Positions 52,019-63,652 are shown, counted from the first letter of the stretch. The stretch is DNA of 64,000 nt from Tahibacter soli (GCF_025717065.2 NZ_JAOVZO020000015.1:1-64000); one strand, 5' to 3'. Made by a program: numbers and translations. Notes: generated by a model from the letters alone, not told the origin.

Positions 52019-53533
52019 TCAGGCGGAGCCGCCGGCCTTGGCCGCGGCGGCGGCGGCCAGATTGCTCTTGGCGAGCTGGCTGCGGCCGAAGCCGTACAGC
52101 GAGTAGACCACGCCGCCGATCGCCGCCCAGACGAAGAACACGGTCAGCGCCTTCTGCGACAGGTTGACGAACAGCAGCAGGCAGCCGGCGACGGCGAGCG
52201 GGCAGACCACCCACACGAGCGGCGTGCGGAACGGACGGGCGCGGCCCGGCTGCGTGCGGCGCAGGATCATCACGCCGATGGCGACCATGATGAACGCGAA
52301 CAGCGTGCCCGAGTTCGAGATGTCGGCAAGGATGCCGACCGGGAACAGCGCCGCGAACAGCGACACGCCGATGCCGGTGATGATCGTGATGACGTGCGGC
52401 GTATGGAAGGTCGGATGCACCTTCGAGAACGCTTCCGGCAGCAGGCCGTCGCGCGACATCACGAAGAAGATGCGGGTCTGGCCGTAGATCATCATCAGGA
52501 TCACCGACGGCAGGGCAAGGCTGGCCGCCGCGCCGACGAAGTAGGCAACCTTCGGAGAACCGAGCGAGTGCAGCACGTGCGCGAGCGGTTCCTTGCTGCA
52601 GACGAGCTGGGTCGAGTTGACGCAGGCCGCGGCGAGGTCGGGCGAACCGGCTTCGATCAGCTTGCCGGCGGCGTCGTAGATCGGCTGCGCGCCGGCGGCG
52701 CCGACGGCGCCGTAGCCCACCAGCATGTAGAAGACGGTGCAGACCGCGAGCGAGGCGATCAGGCCGATCGGGATGTTGCGGTTCGGGTTGCGCGTTTCTT
52801 CCGAGGCCGTCGACACTGCGTCGAAGCCGACGTAGGCGAAGAAGATCGACGCCGCGGCGCCGAGGACGCCGATGCCGCCCATCGGGGTGCCCCAGCCGGT
52901 CGGCGTGAACGGCTGGAAGTTGTCCAGGTTCGCGGCCGGCACGGCGATGATGCAGAAGAGGATCAGCGCGGCGATCTTGATCGCGACGAGGAACGCGTTG
53001 ACCCACGCGCTCTTGGAGGTGCCGATGACGAGGAGGGCCGTGATCACCAGCGAGATGATGCACGCCATCAGATTGAAGCCGCCGCCGTCGTACGGGCCGG
53101 TGCGCAGGAATGCGGGCAGGCCGAATCCGGCGTTCGCCATCAGCCCGTTGATATAGCCCGACCAGCCCACGGCGACCGCGCCGGCCGCCACCGCGTACTC
53201 GAGCACGAGCGCCCAGCCGACGGTCCAGGCGAGCGCTTCGCCGAGCACCGCATAGGTATACGTGTACGCGGAGCCGGAAACCGGCACCATTGCCGCGAGT
53301 TCGGCGTAGGCGAGGGCGGCGAGCGCGCAGACGACCGCGGCGATCACGAACGCGACCATCATCGCCGGACCCGCCTTCTGCGCCGCTTCGGCGGTCAGCA
53401 CGAAAATACCGGTGCCGATGATCGCGCCGATGCCGAGCAGCGTCAGCTGCACGGGGCCGAGCTGACGTTTCAGACTTTTCCGTTCCGCGTTTTCGAGAAT
53501 CTGATCGAGCGGCTTTACGCGCCAGAAAATCAT
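52019..53533 (-). CDS. APC-family amino acid permease (cationic amino acid transporter type)
   Basis: A 504-residue inner-membrane protein with about 12 helices. GIGAIIGTGIFVLTAEAAQK is the substrate-binding unwound helix of the APC superfamily. FAYVGFDAVSTASEETRNPN and GQTRIFFVMSRDGLLPEAF are blocks of the CAT/YfnA subgroup. A periplasmic loop near 285-330 contains Cys. It probably imports amino acids; the substrate cannot be told. GGAGGGG precedes the ATG. Confidence 0.85.
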   Translation of the reverse strand: MIFWRVKPLDQILENAERKSLKRQLGPVQLTLLGIGAIIGTGIFVLTAEAAQKAGPAMMVAFVIAAVVCALAALAYAELAAMVPVSGSAYTYTYAVLGEALAWTVGWALVLEYAVAAGAVAVGWSGYINGLMANAGFGLPAFLRTGPYDGGGFNLMACIISLVITALLVIGTSKSAWVNAFLVAIKIAALILFCIIAVPAANLDNFQPFTPTGWGTPMGGIGVLGAAASIFFAYVGFDAVSTASEETRNPNRNIPIGLIASLAVCTVFYMLVGYGAVGAAGAQPIYDAAGKLIEAGSPDLAAACVNSTQLVCSKEPLAHVLHSLGSPKVAYFVGAAASLALPSVILMMIYGQTRIFFVMSRDGLLPEAFSKVHPTFHTPHVITIITGIGVSLFAALFPVGILADISNSGTLFAFIMVAIGVMILRRTQPGRARPFRTPLVWVVCPLAVAGCLLLFVNLSQKALTVFFVWAAIGGVVYSLYGFGRSQLAKSNLAAAAAAKAGGSA

Positions 53534-53726
53534 TACACCCCTCCCGGAGGCTGTGTGGTGGAACCCGGCGACGTAAGTTGCTCACGCGACATAGCGAGGC
53601 CTGGCGATAGTCGTACGGCATCTTGCGAACCGTTCATGGACGGCCCGCTCGTTGTCCCCCTGCCGGGGTGCGGTGAAGCGCGGCTAAAATACGCGACCCT
53701 CACTGGTGCAGCAAGCGGGCGCGGTC

Positions 53727-54299
53727 ATGAATACCACGAACGGACTCGAACCCTGGCAAATCGCCTGGCTGGCGCAGATAGAAGCGTATGCGCTGCAACA
53801 TGCCGGCGAGGCTGCGAGCATCGACGAATTCCGCGATTTCGTCACGCGGCACGCCGACGCCGCGCGGCGCGAGCTCGACTACGGGCACCTGACGGGCGGG
53901 GTGTGGCTCGTCAGCGCCGACGGGCGGCGCGTGCTGCTGACGCACCATCGCAAGCTCGAACGCTGGCTGCAGCTCGGCGGGCACGCCGACGGCGATACCG
54001 ATCTTGCGCGCGTCGCGCTGCGCGAAGCCGAGGAAGAATCGGGCCTGAGCGATCTTGCGGTCGAGCCGGCGATCTTCGACCTCGACCGCCACTGGATTCC
54101 CGAGCGGCGCGAAGTGCCGGGACACTGGCACTACGATGTGCGATTCGTCGTGCGCTGTCGCGGCAGCGAGGCGTTCACGGTCAGCGAGGAATCGCTCGAT
54201 CTCGCCTGGCGCGACATCCGCGCGATGCTCGACGATCCCGCATGCGACGAATCGATGCGGCGCATGGCGGGCAAGTGGCTCGCCCGCCACGCCGCCTAG
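53727..54299 (+). CDS. Nudix hydrolase
   Basis: A 190-residue protein. The Nudix box is GHADGDTDLARVALREAEEESGL: the REAEEESG core is intact but the first Glu of the consensus is Thr. VWLVSADGRRVLLTHHRKLERWLQLGG precedes it. Substrate unknown. A TAAAAT -10 candidate lies at about 53687-53692. The ATG at 53727 is preferred over a GTG at 53706 without a ribosome site. It converges on efpL with a 4-nt gap. Confidence 0.8.
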   Translation: MNTTNGLEPWQIAWLAQIEAYALQHAGEAASIDEFRDFVTRHADAARRELDYGHLTGGVWLVSADGRRVLLTHHRKLERWLQLGGHADGDTDLARVALREAEEESGLSDLAVEPAIFDLDRHWIPERREVPGHWHYDVRFVVRCRGSEAFTVSEESLDLAWRDIRAMLDDPACDESMRRMAGKWLARHAA

Positions 54300-54303
54300 C
54301 GAC

Positions 54304-54866
54304 TACTCGCGACCGGCGTATTCGCCGGTCACCGTGCTCACGAGAATGCGCGAGCCGTTGACGATGTATTCCGGCACGAGGATTTCGATGCCGGTGTCGA
54401 GCTTGGCGGGCTTGGGGCGTTTCGTCGCAGTGGCGCCCTTCATTTCCGGCGCGGTGTCGACGACGGTCAGCGTGACGGTCGCCGGCAGCTGCAGCGCGAC
54501 CGGCGCGTCGTCGATCAACTGCACGTAGCACGCTTCCATGCCGTCGATGATGTAGCCGGCCGAATCGCCGAGCGTCGTCGCGTCGAGGATGTACTGCGTG
54601 TAGTCTTCCACATCCATAAAGATGAACGTGTCGCCTTCGCGATACGAAAACGTCGCCTGGCGGCGCACGAGTTCGGTTTCTTTCAGCTCGTCGTCGGCGC
54701 GCAGCGACAGGTCGAGCTTCTGGCCGCCCGGCACGGAGTACATCTGGAAGCGGTAGGTGACGTTGCCGCCGCGACCCTGCGGCGAGCTGCGCTCGATGTC
54801 GCGCACCTGATAGACCTTGCCGTCGTGCTCGACGACGTTGCCTTTCTTGATTTCGAAAGCTTTCAT
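54304..54866 (-). CDS. efpL: Elongation factor P-like protein EfpL (YeiP)
   Basis: A 187-residue three-domain protein of the EF-P/eIF5A fold. The tip loop reads SSPQGRGG with Arg32, where true EF-P has a modified Lys or Arg in a different context; [29 protein letters not shown] and [18 protein letters not shown] fit the YeiP branch. It should rescue ribosomes stalled at proline or other difficult motifs without needing modification. Monocistronic. Confidence 0.85.
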
Positions 54867-54925
54867 GGGTTGTCGGGGTGTCGGAGTGAGGTGCGTAATG
54901 CCGCAGTTTACTTGTCAAGAGCTGG

Positions 54926-54981
54926 ATCCCGTATCGCCGGCCATCCATGGCCTGTACGGGATGACTTCATCCTGAAGTCAT
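54926..54981. repeat. Two adjacent palindromes, REP-like/terminator
   Basis: ATCCCGTA...TACGGGAT with inner GGCCAT-cc-ATGGCC (54926-54962) and ATGACTTC-atcct-GAAGTCAT (54961-54981). The second overlaps the dehydrogenase stop codon. Likely ends both flanking minus-strand transcripts or stabilises them. Confidence 0.55.
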
Positions 54982-55745
54982 TTCGGCTGCAGACGAATCG
55001 CGCCGTCGACGCGGATCGTCTCGCCGTTGAGATAGCGGTTCTGCGCGATGAACGCGACGGTCGCGGCGAATTCCTCGGGCTTGCCCAGGCGCGACGGATA
55101 CGGCACCTGCGCGCACAGCGACTGGTATACGTTTTCCGGCATGCCGTCGACCATCGGGGTGTGGAAGACGCCCGGCGCGACGGTCATCACGCGCACGCCG
55201 ATGCGGGCGAATTCGCGTGCCATCGGCAGCGTCATGCCGATCACGCCGCCCTTCGACGCGGAATACGCGGCTTGGCCGATCTGGCCTTCGTACGCGGCGA
55301 CCGACGCGGTGTTGACGATGAAACCGCGCTCGCCGTCTTCGCCCGGCGCGTTGTGCTGCATGAGGTCGGCGGCGGCCTTGGCGACGTTGAACGAGCCGAT
55401 CAGGTTGACCATGACCGTGGTCTGGAACGTCTTGAGCGGCATCGGGCCTTCTTTGCCGAGCACGCGGCCGGCGCCGAGGATGCCGGCGCAGTTGATCGCG
55501 GCGTTGAGCCCGCCCATCGCCTCGTGCGCGGCCTTGAGCGTCGCGGCGACGCCGTCCTCGTTCGTGACGTCGACCTTCAGGAAGCGCGCCGCGGCGCCGA
55601 GTTCGGCCGCGGCGGCGGCGCCTTTCTCGTCGTTGACGTCGAGCAGCGTGACTTGCGCGCCGTTCGCGACGAAGTGCCTGGCGACGGCATAGCCGAGGCC
55701 GGACGCGCCGCCGGTGACGACGGCCTTGATCTGGTTGAGTTCCAT
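54978..55745 (-). CDS. SDR 3-hydroxyacyl-CoA dehydrogenase-like enzyme
   Basis: A 255-residue short-chain dehydrogenase. TGGASGLG binds NAD, NCAG follows, and the catalytic Y-x3-K is YSASKGG after the Ser of NTASVAAYEG. The pattern RYLNGETIRVDGAIRL and the extended APGEDGERGFIVN loop match HSD17B10/FabG-like enzymes used in branched-chain and fatty acyl-CoA oxidation. This suits the nearby leucine-degradation operon (inference). Confidence 0.85.
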   Translation of the reverse strand: MELNQIKAVVTGGASGLGYAVARHFVANGAQVTLLDVNDEKGAAAAAELGAAARFLKVDVTNEDGVAATLKAAHEAMGGLNAAINCAGILGAGRVLGKEGPMPLKTFQTTVMVNLIGSFNVAKAAADLMQHNAPGEDGERGFIVNTASVAAYEGQIGQAAYSASKGGVIGMTLPMAREFARIGVRVMTVAPGVFHTPMVDGMPENVYQSLCAQVPYPSRLGKPEEFAATVAFIAQNRYLNGETIRVDGAIRLQPK

Positions 55746-55872
55746 GGGGTTACCTGGCGGTGGCGAAACGCCAATTGTAAACGGTTTGGCGCGGACGGTA
55801 TGGCGGGCTTGCTGCCGGCTTTGCGCGCCGACGGCTTTCCGCGTCCCGCGCTTATCCTCGGCACCGTCGGCG

Positions 55873-56355
55873 CTACAAGTCCCGGAGATAGTACCGATCG
55901 CAACTGAAATGCCCGGTTCCGCCCATCGGCGCGGCGATCCGTTGAAATCCCGCGCTTTCGTACAGGCGCTGCGCGCCATCCATGCCGGCCAGCGTTTCGA
56001 GATAGCAGCGGTGGTAGCCGAACGCGCGCGCGGCGTTGAGGCAGTTGAGGATCAGCGCGCGTCCCGCGCCGAGGCCGCGCAGCGACGGCAAGAAATACAT
56101 TTTGCGTAGTTCGCACACGTCGGGTTCGCCGCCGGCGAGCGCCGCGACACCGCCGCCGCCTTCGATCAGGCCGTTGCGCACGACGACGTAGTACGCCGCG
56201 CCGGGGATCGCATAGGCGCGCGACATGTGGTCGACCTCGGCGTCGTGGATCGCGAAGCCGGGGCCGTCGGCGCCGAATTCCGGCATGACCGTGCGGATGA
56301 TCGCGGCGACCGCGGCGTCGTCGTCGGGGCGGATCGGTCGCAGCGAGAATGACAT
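55873..56355 (-). CDS. GNAT-family N-acetyltransferase
   Basis: A 160-residue acetyltransferase. The acetyl-CoA loop is LPSLRGLGAGRALI (R/Q-x2-G-x-G/A), preceded by CELRKMYF, and the end GFQRIAAPMGGTGHFSCDRYYLRDL is characteristic of a common GNAT subgroup. Acceptor unknown. The stop of the next gene upstream on the strand lies 5 nt before this ATG, so the two are co-transcribed. Confidence 0.8.
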   Translation of the reverse strand: MSFSLRPIRPDDDAAVAAIIRTVMPEFGADGPGFAIHDAEVDHMSRAYAIPGAAYYVVVRNGLIEGGGGVAALAGGEPDVCELRKMYFLPSLRGLGAGRALILNCLNAARAFGYHRCYLETLAGMDGAQRLYESAGFQRIAAPMGGTGHFSCDRYYLRDL

Positions 56356-56360
56356 CGTCG

Positions 56361-57200
56361 TCACAGCGGCCTCCGGAAATCGAGGTCGTAGCGCGTGCCG
56401 TGCACCAGCACGTGCAGATGCAGGTTGGTGATCGAGATCGGCGCGCGCGGCCCGGCTTCGGCGATGTTCGACGCGCCGACGTCGCTCGGGTCGACCAGCG
56501 TCACGCCGCCGTGGCCGACGACTTCGAGCACGTTGTCCGGGCCGATGAACGCGCCGGTGTCGGCGTCGACGCCCAGGCCCAGCGCGAACGGGTTGAGCGC
56601 GAGCGCGCCGAGCAGTCGGCCGAGCCGGTCGCTCGCGGCGCCGCCCTGGTCGATGACGATGCGATTCGTGAGGCCCAGGCCCGGCGCGAGCGTGACCGCG
56701 CCCATGCGCGGCGTGATGCCGGTTTCGCCGGCCGCGAGCATGTGCTCGGCGAGTACCGCGGCGCCCGCGCCGAGGCCCGCGATCGCGACGCCGTCGGCGT
56801 TGCGCCGGCGCAGGAGCCGCGCGAGCGTCGTGCCGCCGATCGTCGTCGACAGCTGCAACGGCTGCGCGGCCGTCAGCAGCAACAGGTCGGCGCGTTCGAT
56901 CGCGCCGAGGTTGTCGCTGCGTTCGGCGTCGGTGCGGCCCGCGAGCGCGATGCGCTGCACGCCGCCGGCGCCGTGCGCGATCAGCGCGGTTTCGAGGTCG
57001 TCGAGCGCCGCGGCGTCGGGATCGCCGGCCGTGACGAACACGACGTGCGCACGTTGTGAACAAAGCGACAAAAGGCGGCGCGCGAGACGCTGCTCGGTGT
57101 CGAGGCCGGCGTAACTGCCGATCGCGACGAGCACGCCGCGCGATTGGTCGGGAGCGAGTCTGGCGGGCACGCGATCACCTCGAACTGGACGAATCGGCAC
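56361..57200 (-). CDS. Cyanophycinase-like protein, active site degenerate
   Basis: A 279-residue protein of the S51/cyanophycinase fold (GVLVAIGSYAG, NLGAIERADLLLLTAAQPLQL, GFIGPDN-like AFIGPDNVLEVVG). In active enzymes the nucleophile is the Ser of GTSAGA; here the segment is GLGAGAAVL with no Ser. The usual DQHF motif reads DQGGAASDRLGRL. It probably no longer cleaves cyanophycin and may be a binding protein or have changed chemistry. Co-transcribed with the GNAT gene. Confidence 0.7.
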   Translation of the reverse strand: MPIRPVRGDRVPARLAPDQSRGVLVAIGSYAGLDTEQRLARRLLSLCSQRAHVVFVTAGDPDAAALDDLETALIAHGAGGVQRIALAGRTDAERSDNLGAIERADLLLLTAAQPLQLSTTIGGTTLARLLRRRNADGVAIAGLGAGAAVLAEHMLAAGETGITPRMGAVTLAPGLGLTNRIVIDQGGAASDRLGRLLGALALNPFALGLGVDADTGAFIGPDNVLEVVGHGGVTLVDPSDVGASNIAEAGPRAPISITNLHLHVLVHGTRYDLDFRRPL

Positions 57201-57228
57201 ATGGTAGCAGGACGCGCCGCGCGCGCCG

Positions 57229-59847
57229 TCAGTGCCGCCGTCGGTTCCAGGCGTCGAAGAACTCGGCGAAGCGCGCCGGCGCGAGCGGCCGGCTGAACAG
57301 GAATCCCTGCGCGAGCGGCGTGCCCTGGCCGACGAGAAACTGGCGCTGCGCCTCGGTTTCGACGCCTTCGCCGGTGACGTTGAGGCCGAGGCTGCGCGCC
57401 ATGCGCACGATGGCCTCGCAGATCGCCGAGTCGGCGCGGTTGCCCGGGATGCCCTGCATGAACGTGTGGCTGATCTTGATGCCGTCGATCGGCAGCCGGC
57501 GCAGATAGTTGAGCGCGGAATAGCCTTCGCCGAAGTCGTCGATGGTCAGCGCGACGCCGGTCTGGCGCAGCGCCGCGAACGTTTCGAACGTGTCGGGCAC
57601 GTCGTCGATCAGCACGCGTTCGGTCATTTCGAGTTCGAGCGCGGCGCCGTCGAGCGCCGATTCGCGCAGCGCCGCGCGCACGGTGTCGACGAGGCTTTCA
57701 TTGAGAAACTGACGGTACGAAACGTTCACCGCGATGCGCGCGAGATCGATGCCGCGCGCGCGCCACTCGCGCAGCTGCCGGCACGCCTCGCGGATCACCC
57801 ACGCGCCGATGCGCACGATGTCGCCGGAGTTCTCGGCGTGGCTGACGAACTGCGCGGGCCCGAGTTCGCCGAGCTGGCGGTTGTTCCAGCGCAGCAGCGC
57901 TTCGGCCGCGACGGCGCGGCCGGTCGCAAGGTCGATCGTCGGCTGGTATTCGAGGCGGAATTCGCCGTTGTCGAGCGCGCGGCGCAGCTGCGACTCGATC
58001 ATCAGGCGGTCGGACAGGCCGCGCGCGAGCTGCGGATTGAATCCCTGCCACGTATTGCGACCGCGGCGCTTGGCCTCGTTCACGGCCGCGTCGGCGTGGT
58101 TGACGAGCTGCTGCGCGTTCGTGCCGTCGTCGGGCCAGCGTGCGATGCCGACCGATGCCGTGACCTGCAGTTCCTCGCCGGCGTAGTCGAACGGCTCGCC
58201 GAACGCGGCCGTGATGCGTTCGGCCAGGCGCTGCGGCGCTGCGGGGTCGGCGACGGCGGGGAGCAGCAGCAGGAACGCATCGCCGGCGAAGCGCGACACG
58301 TCGGCTTCGCCGGCGCAGTGGCGCAGGCGTTCGGCGGCGGCGGCAAGCAGGCGGTCGCCGGCGGCGTGACCGAGCATGTCGTTGACGATCTTGAAGCGGT
58401 CGAGGTCGACGAACAGCAGCGCCGGGCCGGCGCCGCCTTGCGCGCGTTCGATCGCGCGTTCGAGATCGGCGAGCGCCGTGTCGCGGCTGGCGAGGCCGGT
58501 CAGTACGTCGGTTTGCGCGAGGCGGCGCAGCTCGTCTTCGTGCAGCTTGCGTTCGGTGACGTCCTGCAGCGTGCCGCTGACGCCGTGGATGTTGCCGTGG
58601 CGGCGCAGGGGCTGGCCCTGCACGCACACCCAGCGGCGCCGTCCGATCGCGCTGACGAGCCGCAGCTCGAGTTCGAAGCTCTGCCCGCGCTGAGCGGCGG
58701 CCAGCGACGCCTCCAGGCGCGCGCGGTCGGCGTCGAGCACGAAGCCGAGCGCGCGTTCGATCGTGACCGGACTCGCCGCGGGCAGGTCGTGGATCCGGTA
58801 CATTTCTTCCGTCCAGAACAATTGCCCGCTTTGCGCATCGTATTCCCAGCCGCCGATGCTCGCGAGCGTCTGCGTCTTGGCGAAGAGTTCGCTCGCGCGC
58901 TTGAGCGCTGTGACGTCGCTGAACGTCGAGATCACCTGGAACGGCCGCGTCCTGCCGCCGTGGTATTGCGGCACGGTGCTGATGCTGAACCAGCGGTAGA
59001 TGCGCAGGTGCGGCAGCCATACGCCGACGAGCGTGCTTTCGATCGGCGCGGCGACGCGCAGCGAGCGCATGCCGGGCAATTCGTCGAACGGCAGCGGCTT
59101 GCCGTATTCGTCCTCGAAGCGCCACTCCTGCATCGTCTGCCGGTTCGCGCCCGTCAGTTCGACCTCGGTCAGGCCCAGGAGGCGGCAGCCGGCCGGATTG
59201 ACCGACGCGATGCGGCCGTGCGCGTCCTGCACGAGCACGCCTTTGTCCATCGCGCGCAACAGGCCGCGATAGCGCGCTTCGGACGCGCGCAGTTCGCGGT
59301 CGGCGGCATGCCGGTTGGTGATGTCGCGCACGATCGCCACGATGCGGCGCGCGTTGCCGTCGATGTACACGTTCGAGCGCACCTCGACCGGAAACGTCGT
59401 GCCGTCGGCACGGCGGTTCGTCGTCTCGACCGTATCGCTGTGGCCCGGCCGCACGCTGACCAGCACTTCGTTCAGGCGCGACGGCGCGAGGTCGGGATTG
59501 AGGTCGAATACGGTCAGTTGCTTCAAGCGCTCGAGCGAATAGCCGTATACGGCGCAGGCCGCGTCGTTCGCTTCGAGGATGCGGCCGGTTTCGTCGTGCA
59601 GCGTGACGGCGTCGGGCACGGCATCGATCAGGCTGCGATAGCGCGCGGCGACGGCCTCGGCGTCGCGCTCGACGCGATCGAGCGCATCGCGCGCGGCGGC
59701 AACCGCGTCGGCGACGAGCGGATCGTCGCCGCGTTCGCGCGCGAGCTCGGCCAGCGCGCCGAGCGCGGTGGCGCTCAGACTCGATTCCGGCGCGACGCGC
59801 GCGACGACGCGCGGCTTGGCCTCGCTAGGCTCGTGCTCCCAGTGCAT
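57229..59847 (-). CDS. PAS-PAS-PAS-GGDEF(degenerate)-EAL phosphodiesterase
   Basis: An 872-residue sensor. Three PAS-like domains cover about 70-185, 190-320 and 335-440 (DAVTLHDETGRILEANDAAC, GVLVQDAHGRIASVNPAGC, ASIGGWEYDAQSGQLFW). The GGDEF domain (about 450-605) has RFAGDAF in place of RYGGDEF and should be inactive as a cyclase. The EAL domain (about 615-865) keeps AAEALLRW, the DDFGEGYSALNYLRRLPIDG loop and TGEGVETEAQ, so it should hydrolyse c-di-GMP. ATG at 59847 is chosen; the frame continues upstream without family similarity. Confidence 0.85.
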   Translation of the reverse strand: MHWEHEPSEAKPRVVARVAPESSLSATALGALAELARERGDDPLVADAVAAARDALDRVERDAEAVAARYRSLIDAVPDAVTLHDETGRILEANDAACAVYGYSLERLKQLTVFDLNPDLAPSRLNEVLVSVRPGHSDTVETTNRRADGTTFPVEVRSNVYIDGNARRIVAIVRDITNRHAADRELRASEARYRGLLRAMDKGVLVQDAHGRIASVNPAGCRLLGLTEVELTGANRQTMQEWRFEDEYGKPLPFDELPGMRSLRVAAPIESTLVGVWLPHLRIYRWFSISTVPQYHGGRTRPFQVISTFSDVTALKRASELFAKTQTLASIGGWEYDAQSGQLFWTEEMYRIHDLPAASPVTIERALGFVLDADRARLEASLAAAQRGQSFELELRLVSAIGRRRWVCVQGQPLRRHGNIHGVSGTLQDVTERKLHEDELRRLAQTDVLTGLASRDTALADLERAIERAQGGAGPALLFVDLDRFKIVNDMLGHAAGDRLLAAAAERLRHCAGEADVSRFAGDAFLLLLPAVADPAAPQRLAERITAAFGEPFDYAGEELQVTASVGIARWPDDGTNAQQLVNHADAAVNEAKRRGRNTWQGFNPQLARGLSDRLMIESQLRRALDNGEFRLEYQPTIDLATGRAVAAEALLRWNNRQLGELGPAQFVSHAENSGDIVRIGAWVIREACRQLREWRARGIDLARIAVNVSYRQFLNESLVDTVRAALRESALDGAALELEMTERVLIDDVPDTFETFAALRQTGVALTIDDFGEGYSALNYLRRLPIDGIKISHTFMQGIPGNRADSAICEAIVRMARSLGLNVTGEGVETEAQRQFLVGQGTPLAQGFLFSRPLAPARFAEFFDAWNRRRH

Positions 59848-59987
59848 TCGACCCCCCGCCGGCGCGGCCGGCGACGCGCACGAGCATAGCATCGCGGTCG
59901 GGTCGGGCAAGCGCCGCGTGCGGATTCGCCACCGCACGTCGTTCGCGCGCGGCACAGGCGTTGCGGAAAGTGCAAAAAGCGCGCTTG

Positions 59988-60884
59988 TTACGCGGCGGCG
60001 CGGCCGACCTTGCTGCTCGTTTCGCGGCCGAGCCGCGCGCTGAGCCAGTTGCCGGTCTCGACCAGGCGCGGCAGGTCCACGCCGGTCGCGACGCCCATGC
60101 CTTCGAGCATGTAGACGACGTCCTCGCTCGCGACGTTGCCGGTCGCGCCGTTCGCGTACGGGCAGCCGCCCGCGCCCGACACCGCGGCGTCGACGACCGC
60201 GACGCCGAGTTCGAGGCACGCGAGGATGTTCGCGAGCGCCTGGCCGCGCGTGTCGTGGAAGTGGATCGCGAGCGCGCTCATCGGCACGGCCTCGCCGACG
60301 GCCGCGAGCATCGCACGCGCCTTCGTCGGCGTGCCGATGCCGATGGTGTCGCCGAGCGAGATCTCGTAGCAGCCGGCGTCGTGCAGGCGCCGCGCGACGC
60401 GCACCACGTCGGCGAGCGGCACGTCGCCCTGATACGGGCAGCCGAGCACGGTCGAGACGTAGCCGCGCACCTTGACGCCGTCGGCCCGCGCGCGTTCGAG
60501 CACCGGCGCGAAACGGTCGAGCGATTCGTCGATCGTCGCGTTGATGTTCTTGCGGCTGAACGCTTCGGACGCCGCCGCGAACACGGCGACTTCGCGCACG
60601 CCGACCGCGATCGCACGCTCGTAGCCCTGCAGGTTCGGCACGAGCACGGGATAGGCGATGCCGGGTTGCCTGTCGATGCCGGCGTAGACCTCGGCCGCGT
60701 CGGCGAGCTGCGGCACCCACCTGGGGCTGACGAAACTCGTCGCTTCGATGGTCTGCAGACCCGTGCGCGACAGGCGGTCGATCAGTTCGATCTTCGTCGC
60801 GGCCGGAACGATCGTCTTCTCGTTCTGCAGGCCGTCGCGCGGACCGACCTCGACGATGCGCACCGATGCGGGATACGCGCTCAT
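59988..60884 (-). CDS. Hydroxymethylglutaryl-CoA lyase
   Basis: A 298-residue TIM-barrel enzyme splitting HMG-CoA to acetyl-CoA and acetoacetate, the last step of leucine breakdown. VEVGPRDGLQNEK, the metal ligands in AIHFHDTRGQAL, and the catalytic Cys loop AGGCPYANGATGNVASEDVV are present. ATG overlaps the lipoprotein stop (ATGA), so it is the third gene of the operon. Confidence 0.95.
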   Translation of the reverse strand: MSAYPASVRIVEVGPRDGLQNEKTIVPAATKIELIDRLSRTGLQTIEATSFVSPRWVPQLADAAEVYAGIDRQPGIAYPVLVPNLQGYERAIAVGVREVAVFAAASEAFSRKNINATIDESLDRFAPVLERARADGVKVRGYVSTVLGCPYQGDVPLADVVRVARRLHDAGCYEISLGDTIGIGTPTKARAMLAAVGEAVPMSALAIHFHDTRGQALANILACLELGVAVVDAAVSGAGGCPYANGATGNVASEDVVYMLEGMGVATGVDLPRLVETGNWLSARLGRETSSKVGRAAA

Positions 60885-61548
60885 CGCGCACCCGCGCGCT
60901 GGCGCTCGAGCAGCGCCTTCTCGTACGCCTCGACCGACAGGTCGCTGCGCACGAGCGTCACCGGCTTGTCGGCGAAGATCGCGTGGCGGCGCACCATGTC
61001 GAGCATCGCCTGGCGGTTGCCGCGCACGTAGACGTGCAGCTCGGTCGCGGTCTTGTCGATCGTGCCGTCGAGTTTCGCGTCGAGGATGAGCTTGGCGACG
61101 CGCTCGGCGTCGACGTCGTACAGGTCGATGCGGCTGCCGTGCGTGCGATAGCGCGCGTAGAAGAACGACTTCTCGGGCACCGGCGCGACGGCGTGCGGCG
61201 GATCGAGCTTCACGAGGCCCTTCAGCTGCGCGTCGGAAACCACGAGATAGTGGTTGCCGCCGTCGTGCACGAAGTTCAGCGGCACGTGGATCTGCTTGAG
61301 CGGCGCGCCGCGCTCGGGCTGGTCGAGCACGCTGAAGCGGCATTCGTGGTCGACGAAGAACGCGTTCGCGTGCTCGGCGCCGGGGCCTTCGCCGGGCTTT
61401 TCGTCGGCCGGCGTCCACAGTCCTTTCCACTGCACGTCGCAGGTTTCGATGTTGTCGCCGAGCGGCGCCTCGAAGCGCGTCTCGTTGCAGCCGGCGAGCG
61501 CGAACGCGCAAGCGAGCGCGCAGGCGAGGGTACGCAAGGTTCGGATCA

Positions 61549-61552
<4 letters not shown>
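60881..61552 (-). CDS. Lipoprotein of unknown function in leucine-degradation operon
   Basis: A 223-residue lipoprotein: the signal ends in the lipobox LAGC (Cys about 23). The mature part is beta/alpha mixed with HANAFFVDHECRFSVLDQPE, NHYLVVSDAQLKGLVKLDPP and ELHVYVRGNRQAMLDMVRR. It overlaps both neighbours by ATGA, so it is firmly in the operon between biotin carboxylase and HMG-CoA lyase. An envelope protein between two cytosolic enzymes is odd. No family recognised. Confidence 0.75.
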
Positions 61553-63555
<2,003 letters not shown>

Positions 63556-63652
63556 TCCCTGCATCGGTCGCGTTCCTGTCGTGGGCATGGTGGCTTGCGA
63601 TGGTAGCGGCTGGCGGCCGGCGTTCGCTGCGGTACGTCGTTTGCGCCGACGC

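Noticed and set aside
56356-57063. N-terminal extension of the GNAT gene through the cyanophycinase-like gene.
   Set aside because: The extension is Arg/Ala-rich shadow coding; the GNAT family starts at the ATG at 56355.
57232-59889. Plus-strand long frame opposite the GGDEF/EAL gene.
   Set aside because: It has no domains and is of biased composition; the minus-strand gene has PAS and EAL motifs.
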